Origin: Dasyornis broadbenti
Taxonomy: Eukaryota; Chordata; Aves; Passeriformes; Dasyornithidae
NCBI GenBank assembly: GCA_013397935.1
Contig: VZRN01000568.1
Coordinates: 62,001 to 126,000, forward strand
Length of the DNA: 64,000 nucleotides
Reading direction: 5' to 3'
Part shown: piece after piece, positions 32,301-46,100 of the stretch
Numbering within the stretch: position 1 is the first letter of the stretch
How the letters are laid out: every line of letters begins with the position of its first letter
Translations under genes and position numbers: made by a program
The notes under the pieces: generated by a model
What the model saw: only the letters and a program-made list of their open reading frames with translations
Database searches by the model: none
What the model was told of the DNA's origin: nothing

Positions 32301-34048
32301 GTTCAATCAGGTTTTTTTTGCTCCTTCTTTCAGTGGGAACTAATGAAAAGATAATCTTAGGAACTAAATTTGACTATGAGCAGCAACTTACAATCTGCTT
32401 TACCAGAACCTGATGGTATGCAGTGCACATAAGAATTCAGTGAAGTGATAGCTGCAAAGCAGTGCTTATGTGGCATGATGAAATTTCCAGTAAGAACAAA
32501 AAAAGTATGTTTCACTAGGAATTGTGTGTTACTGTTCACAGGACTACTTATTGAAATCTCCAGTAGCATAGCTAGAAAGAACAGAGTTATGAGCATCAGG
32601 ATAAATTTCACTTAAGTATTAATCTGACAATTATAAAAAATGGTAGAAGTGAATGGATAAAAATACGTTCTACTTAGTACAGTCCAGCTGAATTATTCAC
32701 CTATATCAAAATCAAAGGGTAATCCCTTCTATTACAGGCATTCTAACAAAGGTGGCCATGCTACTGTATATACACATTTGCATATATTTATACTACCTTT
32801 ATATAAAGGCTTCTGAATCTTTAGATCCATGATAAAAGTGACAGGGATTCCTATTTTTTTTTTTTTTTTTAGCTTGCACTTACTAGTTCAGAAACCGCAC
32901 TAGTAGCATGATAGAGGCAACTACTTCAATTATTACCAGTCACTGTATCATTTAACTTTTGCAACAAGTCTTAAATACCAGTACAAAATTATAAGTACGG
33001 CTGCTCCAAAATTTGTTACTTAAGGCTTTTCACTACAATTATTAGAACTATCTGATGCTTGATCACTAATCCATTGAAAATTCAAATAAACCTTTGTTTT
33101 TATAAAAAGCTGTTTCTATGGAACTTGGAAAACACTCATACTTATGTCTCCTCACAAAACCTGCAATGATTAAATGTCTTCAAGTTCAGTTTATACAATA
33201 TTTGCTTATCTGATACAAATCATGCTTTTTAAAGGATTGTACTTGAGTAAGACCCACATTTGTACTACATGAGCACGAGTGTAGAAACTGCAAACACATG
33301 CATAGTATTCAGGGAAAACAATCTGATTTCAGCATTTTAAGTTTTAAATGATTTAGTTTTTGAAAATCAAATTGTAGTGAAAATCCTTAACTGGTTCAGG
33401 TAAGATATATGTATGTAAATGCAATGAAATCGAAGAGACTGCTAAAAAAATGTCTTACAACTATAGTAATATTAAAATAACTTAATGAAACCTCAGATTC
33501 AGAGGCATTTCTTTCTGTCTGAAGTTACAAATCCCCAAAGTAGTGTTATAAACAGTACAAAAATCAACAGAGAAGGGCTAACATTAATCCCCTGGTGCCC
33601 ACAACTACAGCATGGCTCCCCATTGCTGGCAGTGGAATGCACCCCCATCTCTCTGATTCCTGGTATCCAGGGTTTAAAAAGCAAGGCATCATTCTGCTTC
33701 TCTGGAACAGAATCGGAAGTCAATTAAAAATGTCTCTGCAAGTTGTCCTATTTCATCGTAATTTATGGTAGAAAATGAAATGAAAACTTGTGGAGGTGTT
33801 CAGTGCTTGGCTCTTGCATAAACTGGTAATTACTATTATTAAAACTATGGTAATGTCTAATAAATCCCCAAAGGGCTCAAACCACTGTGCCAGTAATTGG
33901 CTGAGGAAGAAAACGTTTTCAGTTCAGTCTTCAGGTACCAGTAGCTTCTGGAAGGTTTTGAAGATGATGTTCCAAGCTTTTTATCCAGTCAGTGGAAGGT
34001 TGTCTGAGCATTTCAAAGTCTGTATGCAAAGGACTGCCTGAGCAGAGG
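29315..34048 (-). other. RICTOR: Presumed RICTOR 3' UTR (about 4.7 kb)
   Basis: Noncoding, AT-rich sequence directly after the RICTOR stop, read on the - strand. The farthest good poly(A) signal is AATAAA at 29333-29338 (- strand). Human RICTOR also has a 3' UTR of several kb. Internal AATAAA sites (for example near 29925 and 32190) could give shorter forms. No transposon recognised; a T19 tract lies near 32852-32870. Confidence 0.55.
29333..29338 (-). terminator. Candidate RICTOR polyadenylation signal AATAAA
   Basis: TTTATT on the + strand, AATAAA on the RICTOR strand. It would place the RICTOR 3' end about 30-60 bases from the candidate OSMR end. Confidence 0.4.
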
Positions 34049-34123
34049 TCAGGATTCAGCTGATGCATCGATTACAGGCTGTTTTGCTGGGGTTGCCAAA
34101 ATAGCTTCTGCTTCCTCATGCAT
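34049..34123 (-). CDS. RICTOR: RICTOR last coding exon and stop (human exon 38 equivalent)
   Basis: Acceptor ccttttag, TGA at 34049-34051; 24 residues, MHEEAEAILATPAKQPVIDA then SAES. The Thr-Pro (codon 34091-34093) corresponds to human T1695, reported as a GSK3/FBXW7 phosphodegron residue. Confidence 0.95.
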   Translation of the reverse strand: MHEEAEAILATPAKQPVIDASAES

Positions 34124-37100
34124 CTAAAAGGAAAACATGGAGTATTAATATTGCTAGAGATTTTACTCAGAAGACATCACAAAATGTTTTCCTTTAGGAT
34201 GTACCTGAAAGGATCCTTTAGGATGTATCTGAAAGCATCTTTTACTCAGGACATGAAACCTGCACCCTGACAGCCATTTTGGTGTATTCAGTGCATGTGA
34301 AGCCTTCACTTACCTGCAAGAACTGAACGTCTTGAAATAGCTCCTGAATGAACCTTCGGGATGGAAGTCGAAATGTACAATGTGCTAACAAGTAGGACAC
34401 CTCAGAGTAAAGGCATATGTCATCAAATGCTTGAGGATACTTCTCCTTAATTCTGAACAACAGAATAAGTAAAATTTTGTAAGTCTTGAACATATTTCCA
34501 AAAATGCCCCAAACTTTTCAATTAGACTGTGATCATTAATTCTTCAGTAATAGGTATTATAAATCCTAGAACTGACAAAGCAAGAAGATCAAAACAGACA
34601 GCATTACTTTGTATAAAATTGGAAGAAATCTACAGTAATGAGATGAAACAGAATGTATAACTTATAAATTGTACAGAATTACTAAGATTGCCTAGTCTTA
34701 AAATAACAGATGTAGAAAGAGAAGAGTGTATCAAGTAATTGGCATCCACATGTACAGCAGTCATAAAAGTATGAAAAATATTAGTTTAATCCTTTAAACA
34801 TTTTCTTTTAGCAGCTGTCAGTTACCAATGTCACTAGCCCAAAAATCTAAAGGTTATAACATTTAGTCCCTGGATTTATATTCCTATATTTGAACTTTTT
34901 TTAATAAATTATTTTCAGGAGTTTTACTCTTGCTTAAAGTAGAGCTGTGATTCTCAAGAAGTTTGTTTTTGTACTGACCTATTGTTCAGCATAAAACAAA
35001 AAATATTAGCTTCTTTTTTAAAGATACATGCTATCTTAGGTATGTAATCACTACAGTTGAATTACTGATTTTAAAAAGCCTGGTTAAGAGTAAAATACTA
35101 AACACAAAGCAAAAATTTAAGATTATTTGTTTAGCTTCTACATTACATTCAATCGTATCTGCCTGACAATTGTTGAGAAGTCATTATTCACTGTCCCTGG
35201 GATCTTAAGAGAATACATATGCCTAAATGTTGCTAAAGCATCTGTAATGTATTGAACTTACGTCAGAAGTCCAGTTTCATGGCCCTTAGTTCCTACTGAG
35301 CTGCTCAAATTGATAACTAAACGCAAGACCTCTTTCCGCAGAAGTATCCTGCACACTGGTGTGTCATCTGGGATTGACTTTACTCCTGGAAAAACCAATC
35401 AAACAGCATGGATTTAAACAGAATTATCTTTGACTGTACTAATCTTATGCTGCGTAAGTCTGTTTATGCATTCCATACACACACAAACACACATACTTAC
35501 ATATGTATTCTGAGCTATCAAAAAATATTTGTATTGATATTAAAACTTAAAACACCACTCTTTTCAGGAATTTACCAGTTTACCTTTTCAAAATAGTTCT
35601 ACCATTTCAAAGAAAAACATGCAAGATAAAATTGCTAGTATTGCTACCACTAAATCATGTTGCAACTGGATGAGTGTCTATCAGCTAGAGGAGAATTTAA
35701 AAATCAGCTACGTCATAAGAAATTATCGTAACTCAAAATGTAATACACAAATATTAAAAAAATCTGTCTTTCTCTTTATAGTAATTCAGTAATTCTTAGA
35801 AGTTTTTTTTTTAAACTAACATCAGTGTGGGGAAAAAAAAAGGTGATCAATTTGCTTGTAATGTCAGCTATTGAATAACCTGCAGAAATGCTGTATAGCA
35901 AAGGGAGAAGAGTTAGAACTATGCTTTACCACCTGGTGATGGATTATGTTTTTATTCAGATTTGTTTGTTTTTTGTTTAATAAATAACATTACTTTGCTG
36001 CAGTGTACATAAGTGAAATGCAAATTATTCACAATATCTAAAATATACTTTATTAGTGATAGTCTCTAATAGTTATAAGGCTTCAAACTTACCTAATACA
36101 AGCTCTGTACTCTTGGTGCTGCTGGCTGAACCATGGGATACTGCATCACTACAGCCTGAAATTCCAGAAAATTTGGAGGAATGCACATCTAAGTGATTGT
36201 GAATGGTCTGCCCACACCAGTCAGTGTACGGAATGTCTGAAAAATCTGACATAAACAAGATGTTGCACCTTTGTTATTCACACTTTACTCAACTCACGTT
36301 TTTTTTTTTTTTATTTTTCAACAATGGCAAACATGCAAGATGCTGATCCACTAAGTACAATACACAAAATCAGCTGAGAACTAATGTTGGATTTTGGACA
36401 AATCATACTCAAACTCTTCCAAAATTGATTTTTTTTTTTAATCTTAGAATACACAAGTGTCTTTTCTAGACACTGATGGAAGCCTAGGAAGTCACTACAC
36501 ATAGTGCTGTTACTGATATAACCATGCTCTATTTTATGTAACACAATACAGATGTTCCTGCATATGTAGACTTCTTTTTGTTGTTCACACAACTGTCACA
36601 GGTGTTTGCAGAAACAGCTCTGGCAAGAGTCAGGCTTTTCTGCACCTGTAATTACAGCTGGGATTTTATCTGCCATCCCTTCTCATTATTGAACTCAACT
36701 TCCAGCTCAGCTCTCTGAGCAACTCCTCAGATTTGTCCATCACCCCCCTTGCCAACATTGCTACTAATGAATGTGTAACACTGTTGTAAATCAGTGAAGA
36801 TTCCTACTAAGCATCCATTACTGGATTATCTTTCCATCACAGGCATTGACAAAAGGCTGCAAGCTTTGCAGAGGAGGTTAGAAAAAATAATTCTGAATCT
36901 CATCTGAATCTCAAAATATGAGGGAAGATGACTAAATACCAGAAATTACAGCTCCACTTCAACAGACTACTCAGATTTTCTTTGTTGTGTTTTATGGTAC
37001 AGACTTGATTTGATGTCAGACTTTTCATTACTTGAACAGCAAGTGTCAGTTTTCAGAACACACATTTTAAGTATGAAATAAGGTTTCAAATTTTGTATTT

Positions 37101-40100
37101 TGACATGCTCCTAGAAATACAAAAAAAAAAACCATGCAGGCACCTACTCCTACTAACACTAGAGAGTGGAAAGCTGGAAATGACCATATCAATACCACTG
37201 GTTGCACAGCGAGCTTATTAGAGAAATAATTTTAAGGTCAGTAGTCAGTTAAACAAAAACCCTTCCAGATTATCTGAACATGAACAAAATCCAGTATGTT
37301 CACTCAGTTATATCACACTTCTCCACAAGGAACACTAACCTGTACGATTATACGAAGAGTTCACTTTGGTGTTAGGCTGATAACCCAGAATCTGAATGCA
37401 GACACAGTAAAGACAGTTCTCGTCTGTGTGCTCCTGGAGCCCTGTGTCCTCTGTACCTTCTAAAAACTGAGAGGCATCTGAACGGCTGGTATTCATTATT
37501 TCTGTGAGACTGATCTGCTGGCGGAGCATCTGAAAAGGGCTTTTGACAACATCACTCGCACCTGATGGAAGACCTGTAGATAAGAATTAGTTACCAAAAA
37601 AACTCCATAAAACCAAGCAACCAACATTAACTCTTTCAATTAATTTCCACTTTCAAGCCTTTTAAGGCTGGGGATGGAGTGCGTATGAAGACCTATAAAG
37701 TTTTTTTTTGAGTGGTTAAGCTCACAAGATTGTTAGCATTTGAGAAAGAGACATCACGTTTTAGTCCCAACTTGTTACACATAACAAAACACTGCAGAGG
37801 ACAGAATTCAACCTCTAAGTACACATACTGTAAGAAGGTAAGTGGTAAATCCTGACATGATATCAACATTACTAATACCCATGTAACATGAATACATTAC
37901 CAATTTTCATAGTGTCAAACAGGATTATTACAACAATATATCAAATGTTGAAATTACACATGCAGCAACGCAAATACAAACACAATTAAAAAAACTGTAA
38001 CTTAGTGGCCGTGACAGGAAGAAACTAGACTCAGCAATGCAGAAACAAGCAGAAGACACTTTAGTGACATGCTCTTCCCTAGGTGGAAAAAACAAACAAA
38101 TATAATTTTGAACAAGAGTTACTTTACACTGAAACTTAGCAAACTACAGAAATACACTTCCAGGAAAATCAACTTTGTGTATAATACTAATATGAAAGGA
38201 AAAAAAAAAAGGCAGGACAAGAGCTATCCCAATAAACTATTAAAAAAACAGTGTCAAGGCTTCTTTTTTCAGTTTAAAAGACATACTAAGACCCTACAGA
38301 TTTCTGACTTCTGTGGTGTTAAAAGGAAGTGCATTCCAGAGCAAGCCAGGCATTAGAGCACTTGCACTTCTCTTGTCCCATCACCCTCACTGATCAATTG
38401 ACATGGACACATCACAGAAAGACAAGATTTACTTTCTGAAATACACATCTAACACCATTACTAGTTCCTATAAATTGATGCGTAATCAGAGGGAAACAGT
38501 TCAATATGTGGGATTCATATTTTTCTAAGCTTAAATTTTATTACTTCCTTTAATACAGTATCACTACCAGCCTTTGAGCAGCATTAGCTAACATTATCAG
38601 AGATATGCAGATTTTCCTCCTTTTTTTAGAGCAGGACCAAATTTTGAAGTAACACATTAATTCAAACTAAATAAAACAGGGAATTAGTGGCCTGCTATTC
38701 TGATTCCAGAACACAGTTCTCAAAACTTATCAGCTAAAAATGGTATTTTCTGTAAAGAAAAATTAACAAGTAAATGAACAACCCACCCAATATACCAATA
38801 AACAACAGAAAGGTACAGGAGAGGAATAAAACCAGTACCTCCTGCATCAGATGTAAAGACCCTAGACCCATGCTCATCAAAAGGAGGTGTAGTTTTCTTC
38901 TGGAAATATGGAGTTTCTTTTACCTGGAATATCCAAGTGAAAATTAAAATTTACACAGGTGATAATCATACACAAGAGAAAACCAGATTTTATGAGGAAA
39001 TAAAATGTTGTCTATCTTTTAGTTCAGGAAAAAGACATCATTAGAGGAGGAAATTAAGAATGAGCTCCCGAGTACTAAAGAAAAGCCAAATGAGAAAAAT
39101 ACACATTTTTCAATGAACATTTATTAACAAAGGCTTATGAGCAGTTAGTAAATGTTAAAACAGCAGTAATAGGCTGTAAGGAAACCAGGCTGTAAGGATA
39201 CACAGTGGCTATTCATAATCTGTCCATGATCACTCTACACCACTGGAGATCTTGGGAATGCAGTACAAAACCAACCAGAACAAACATGTAAAATGTTGCC
39301 TGTAGGATGTAGAGCTGAGATGCATTTCAACTACAAAATTATCTGAGAGAGAAGAAATGAGGTAGCAAACATGCCACAAAGACTGTGAGGGAGAAAGAAA
39401 AGGCAGTCATTTCACAAAGGAAAAATAGAAGCAGATATATGATACAGCATGCCTTTGTTCTAGGTTTAGTAATTTTTTGAGATTAGTAAGCAAGTGATTT
39501 AGATTTGAAAGGCAAAGGCTAAGTAAACTAAAGATAAGGAAGCCCACTGATTTACCTTTGACATAGACCATGTCCTAGTTTTGATAATTAAGTAATAGAG
39601 TATTAAACCCTGTGATGCATCAGTTTGTTAAATGGGAATGTGTTTCTACCAAGTAGGAAGAGGAAGGGAATTGCTGAGACACTGAAAATAATCTGTTCTA
39701 ATTTAAATATATGTATCTTTGAGGTTAAGTAAAGTTAAGTAAATGTTTATATATATCATTATAGTATTAAATATAATTTAATACTATAATGATATATATA
39801 AACATAATCTATTGTTTAATACAGATCACAGTAGAAGGAAGTTAACTATGTGATTATGCACATAATTTATAGGTAACTGATAAACATATTAATTATTGGT
39901 TGGCTAAAGTGGAATTAACAAAAGTCCACAGACTATGCTAATTTTAGTATAAAAGCCAGATGTCAACTTAAAATCTTATGATAGCACATTTATGTCACCA
40001 CTGTTTACCACTCCTCTAACACAGTCTTTGCCATTATTTGCCTTTAACACTAACCAGCCTAGTGATCTTGTGTAAGCAGGTTAGAAGAACAGAAAAACTC

Positions 40101-43100
40101 TTGTTCTCCAAAATGCATTTCTTTGAAGTATCACATCAATTTTTCCTCATTACTCTAGATTTAATCTATGTCTGATGAAAAGACTATAGTTGACTGCCTT
40201 TCAGAATGAAAATGCAAATGAACTAAATCAGTGAATACATACATACCTGAAATATTTCATTGATATCCACTGGAAGAGCAAGGCCAATGTAATCATCAGA
40301 GCTACCATAGGTGGCATTAGAAACCATGGAGCGAACAGAAGAGGAACGCTGAAGTGTGTTTTGGTTAATAGGACTTAATAAATCTTCTTTATCTAACGAA
40401 GCATAACTTAAAGCTTTCATGAACCTGTAACATTGAAATAAATCACGATTTTAGTAACTCTCTTGTTCTGGTACATTAAAACTACAAAGGACTGCTGACA
40501 CAAAGACCATCCTCATCTTCCCACTGTAGACCTCAGAGCTTGTTAGGACAAAGCACAGCTATAGGCTCATTACTTTTCCTGCCTCATATTGTCTTGCATG
40601 GTTTGGCAGTTCCTAGAGTATTAATTTCTTCTTTATAATTCATAGTACAGGAATTTCTGCTCATCCTGCAAACCCATGCACTTTCTTTAACACTGTAGGT
40701 TTTGAATATTTACAGAGCCCAGACAGAGTCAGTATAGGTTTGGGCTTCTAAATTTCTAACTATCTCATTTTGAAACGCACCTACGCACTGGACATGTATT
40801 TCCTGGATATTCACAAACTCTGAGCTGAGCAGGTATATCCCAAGCAAAGGCACACCTTGAGCCTACCAGTGATACACCTAAGGAACACTTTTTCTCCTGT
40901 ACCCCAAAGGAATGACCCATCAGGTCACCCAAGCATGGAGGAAGTATTTGCTCAATGTGAATATCCCAAGAACAAACTTAAACTTGCACAGTGAGCATAG
41001 CTGACTGTGACAAATGGCTTTAAGAGCAAAGAAAGAAATAGAATGGGAAAATGAGACAGGAGGCTGGAGAACAATTCCTCAGTGCTGACCAGAGCCCTGA
41101 TGATGGAAATTTCACATTTGACCATCTGTCAATTTACTTCTCAACAAACATAGAAGCCTAAAATGTTTTCTGCTAATCTAGTCTAGGTAGATGATCTATA
41201 TGCAGTGGCTTAAAGCTTCCTAATAAAAAGATACACCTCAGTGAATTTTTACTGCAAATTATGATACATTGGAAAGTAATGTGAACATTTGATTTCCTGA
41301 CTTTTAGCCTTTAAAGCCGTTTTCTATCTTTTTTTTTTTTTTTAAATGGACAATAGAGTCCTATTGTCCCTACAGACATCCCTACAGACAATATAACCCT
41401 ACAGGTTATATTGAGATAAAATTAAATTATCAAAGTCTGACCATGTAAGGTTCAAGAAATTATTATGCAATGGAAATACACAAAATACAACTTTAGAGGA
41501 TATCAATAGTTTTCTTTTTGTTGATTCTGACCAGAGCTAGTGACAGTAGCTGTGGACTCACGACAGAAGTCAAGCCATACTACAAAAAAAGAGGGAAAAG
41601 ACCTCAAGTTGTGCCAGAGGAGATTTAGATTGGATATTAAGAAAAAATTATTCACTGGAAGGGTTGTCAAGCATTGGAACAGTCTGCCCATGGAAGTAGT
41701 TGAGTCACCATCCCTGAAGACATTTAAAGGATGTGTAGATGTGGTGCTTAAGAATGTGGTTTAGTGGAGGATTTGGGATTGTTGCATTTATAGCTGGACT
41801 CAATCTTAAAGGTCTTTTCTGACCTAAACAACTGTGTAATCATAAAATTCAAAAAGTTACCAACTCATTAAAAACTTAATAATAAAACATTCTACAATTA
41901 CTCCCAACATAAAATTAAAGACAGAAGTATTAATCGTAAATGTTTGTTCCTGCTTTTCCCAGAAAAGCTAACAGATAAAGCATCAGTAGTGATAAACACC
42001 ACTAAATTTTCATTTAAGAGTGTCTGTGGGTGATAGAGTGAGAGTCATGATCAAGATCCAAGATATGCACATTAATGTTTCTGGTGGGTCTTTAACGACA
42101 AGGGTGGGAAGTTTAGCCTCACAAAATAATTTATGCAAAGAAAAAGGCTTTTTAACCTTCTGAATGAAAAGAACAACTAACAACATCGCAAAAGTAAATC
42201 TACGGCTGTCAGTTGCTACTAACACATGAAATCATCAATAAACCATTAAATAAAGTTTTCTGTAGACTGACAGAAAAATTGATTTGGCAGATATAAAGGA
42301 CAGAATTCTCCTTTCTAGTTTATTATTTAAACAGTAGTTAAGGACAGTTCTTGCTGTAATAGCAACCATACTCTGAGTTTATTAGTAAACATAAATGAAA
42401 TTATAAGGACCACAATTTTTCAGTAGAGACATAGCACAACCAGCAAGAAAAACACATGTACTAGTTTCACTGCAGTCTTTTCAATCAATTATATTAGTAA
42501 CTAACACAATCTAAATATCTCTTTGAGTATGTATGTCTGCAATTATTTAACCTTCTCAGAGATACAAGCACTCCAGTCAGTTCAGTGTTAAGCAGGTCAG
42601 CTCAAATCCTTGACTCTATCCACTGACACAAGAGAACATGAACAGCTAAGCACCAGGAATAGTCAGTATGAGACTGCAGGAAGGATCAAAGTCCACTGCA
42701 GCAAGGCTGCTCTGCACATCAAGGGCATGACTGCAAGGAATGGTAAAATATTACTTATAGCCATTACAGAACCTGTACCACCACTGAAATGACACTTGTT
42801 CCTGCACTAGGACAGGATTCCAGTGACATAGCAAGGAATGGCACTTCCAATTTCCAGGATAGCGCAGGTTAACTACTAAATCATCCTTAATTTAACCAAT
42901 ATACTCAGTCTAGTTCTAACTTACTTGAACAAAGGCATCTTCCATGGCATCTTTGCAGAATGATATGAAAATACTAACAAATGGATGTTGCTTTTAATCA
43001 GGACAAAAATGCAGAATAATCAGGCACTATATACACTCAAATGGGTATGAGGAGCGCAGCTCAAGGACTGAGCATTTGCTGTTCTGTACAGTAAGCAGAA

Positions 43101-46100
43101 GACTCATGTATTGGTAGAGTCCTCCCCTTCTCTCATTTGAGAGATGATGTTAAGGTAAGAACAGAGATAAAAAGTGTCTTTTCCATTTCAACAGTAATGT
43201 GAAAATCCAATGCACTAGCTAAAAAAAAAATGTGAAGGAAAAATTTAATACAAGAGCTTTCAAGGGAAGGTCATTAAGCAGTGACTGTTGCAGCTGGGAA
43301 CAGTGTCAATGTCAAGAGCTAGACATCTTATGTAACTATCTAATTAGTCTTCAGAACATCTAACATTACTCAAAAATAAAGAGGTGACACTGGCATCTAA
43401 AAATAAATGCTATGAGTAAAATCTTTGATCTGTTGTAGATAAGAAGCCAAATTGACGTTCCTATCAGTGGTACCAGTATCTCATCACCAGCCTCAATGCC
43501 ACAGTGAACACAAATATAGCATACTAGCAGGAGTCCCTGTCCTAAAACTTCACCAAGTGACACAGAGAAAATTCTCTTCTGAAATATAGATCTGACTTCA
43601 TGGGCAATTTGGTGTGTTTACAACTTTAATAATGTTAGCGCTTTTAATAATGTTAGCAGTGCAACTGCATTTTTTATATTATAAAAGTTAAAACAGGGAG
43701 CAAATGTGATAAAAGGAAACATTTTCCTTTGTCACCAACAGCATTATAAAGGGTTGAGCACAGTTATGAAAGCTGGGCTTCTCTGATAGTACTTACAAAG
43801 TTGAGAATTATCCTATTATTCACCTAATACCAGTACTGCTTTTAGTGAAGTTATGTATCACCTTGCAACAACTGTCCCTTTTAGGTGCAGATACAAAAAA
43901 CTTTTAGGAAGATACTTTTCTTCTTAAGTTGTTTTTACTGTACTGAAGTAAGAAATGAGCACATAATAATTTCTTACCGACTTGGGGTGAGTCGAGAATC
44001 CAGGCTGCCAGACTTCATGGTAATAGTGTCAGTAAAGAGCACATCCTTTGCTGGAGATGCCAGAGCTTCTGAGTGAGACAGTGAGGGATGCATCCTCTGC
44101 TGCTGTAGGCGCTTTAGTGTAGCATAGCCAAACGCGTCTCGAGAACTTGTATAGCTGAAGTTATAGTCAGCAAGACTTTTTATCGTAGCAAGAGAAGGAG
44201 CTTTAAGGGACTGGGCTCTTCTGGGAAGGGTGTGAGAAGACCCTGGTGGAACTAGGGATACAGAGTTGGATTTTGAGAGAGGCAGGTGGTTAGACTGTGG
44301 TGTTGAACAGTGACTTGGTTTAACTGTTTTTGTGCTCACCACAGTACTCAAACTTCCGCAGTCAGTATCTACATTTGTAGTGTCCACACCTACAGTCTCC
44401 CTTGAAGGGCTAGAGCTCATTGAACTTATGCCACTTGTTGTGGTATCTGTATTAAAACTTAAGCTACGACTCTTGAAATGTGTTTGTGTAGTACCATCTC
44501 CTATAAGCCTTTCTTTGCTTGTGTTTTCCCGATGAATTTCATTTCCAAGACCTTTTGGCAGCTTCAGATCATTTTCTCCAATACTCTGGGTACTATCAGC
44601 ATCTTCCACATGCTTGCTTCCAACAAAAGAAGTTTCTAATCGTAACGTCTGAATTTTTGGAACTCTGAAAACAGGGTTCAATTCTTCCCCAGCAGGAAAG
44701 TCTACACTACCACTAGGTTCTGTTACTGTACGATTTCGCCTCAGGCCTGATTTACTGTCAGATGATGACAGCTTTCCTCCTTTTGGATCACTGCTACTTC
44801 TGTGCTTTTTATTGGGTAGAGTAAGAGAGTTTAGAATGCGATTTTTCACAAGTCTACTAGAAGAAAAAAAAGGAAAAGGACTACGGTCTTTGTCCTTTGA
44901 AGGTCCAGGTCTGTCATAAAATATTTGTTCTGCATCTTCAGTAATATCTAGGAAGAAAGTACTGGTGGAAGTACTACCAAAACGGTCATCCTCCATGATG
45001 AACATACCTGAAATCACATGAGACATTATGTCACTTGAAATGGGCATTTCTTCAGAGTGTACAAATTATATTGCAAAATAGGAAGCCATTCTACAGAAGC
45101 CAAACTGGGAGTCTGTGCAATTTACTGGAACTTTAATTCCTCTTTTTTTTTGTGCAGAACTATCTTGAGGAGTAACTGACCTGAAGGTCTCATTGCTTCA
45201 CAAGAAAAGCCACACCATCTTATTTCAGTGCAAACATCCAGCTACTAGGATTACAACCAAAGCTCTCTTTTAATAATATCGAGAAATGGTATACTTCTTG
45301 ATTTAAATTCTAAGTATCCATAGCAAAAATAAAATGCATTAGGTACTTGAAATACACAATAATTTAAATACAGCAGTATTTTGGGAATGTATGTACACCC
45401 AGAGAATATAAATATTTATTTTCTAGAATATTGCTTTGAGGACAACCAAATGTGTCTTTATACCTAAGAATGAAGGTTTCTGCAGCATTTTACAGCAAAC
45501 TACCATGACTTGACGTAAATATTAGCAAGTCATGCGAATATTTTTCTTCTTTCTTCTTTCTTCTTTCTGAAGCTAAGACACACACAGTTTTACTCCCTCT
45601 CACTTGTCTGCATCTCCCTGAATGCACATAACTGCCCACTTGCTTGTACTCTTTTATTGCAGTAACACCTTTATACCATTTGTCTGAACCTCATCCTGCC
45701 AAAAGGTAGTTAGAACACCAAAATGCTGTTTTGTATGGGGTTGAGTGGATTTTTTTGTTTGCTTGTTTGTTTTTCTCATTTGCTTGTTTTGGTGTTCTGG
45801 TTACTTACTTGATGGAGCAGATTCACTTTCACTGTTGTGTCTAGAACTGGTAGACTCAGAGTTCAAGCTAAGAGTGCTGGGTATAGAAGAAAGTTCATTG
45901 CAGAGCTGCTCCATGTCATCAGGGACCACTGGCCAAGGCTGTCTACGACTGTGTCTCACTGCATCCCAGTTGTGATGCTTCAAAATGTCACATCCTTGTT
46001 TAGTTTTGGCTATTAGACCAAGCACGTAGACACAGGTTCTGTATTTAATGCATACATAGAAAAAAAGAGCAACAATAAGAGCATCTAATTTAACTAAACT

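Larger units (their letters stand above)
34453..38838 (-). other. RICTOR introns between exons 33 and 37 (human numbering)
   Basis: Four introns (34453-35261, 35386-36092, 36246-37339, 37574-38838), AT-rich, with poly-T tracts near 36298-36313 and 36430. I see no gene, transposon or structured RNA in them. Confidence 0.6.
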
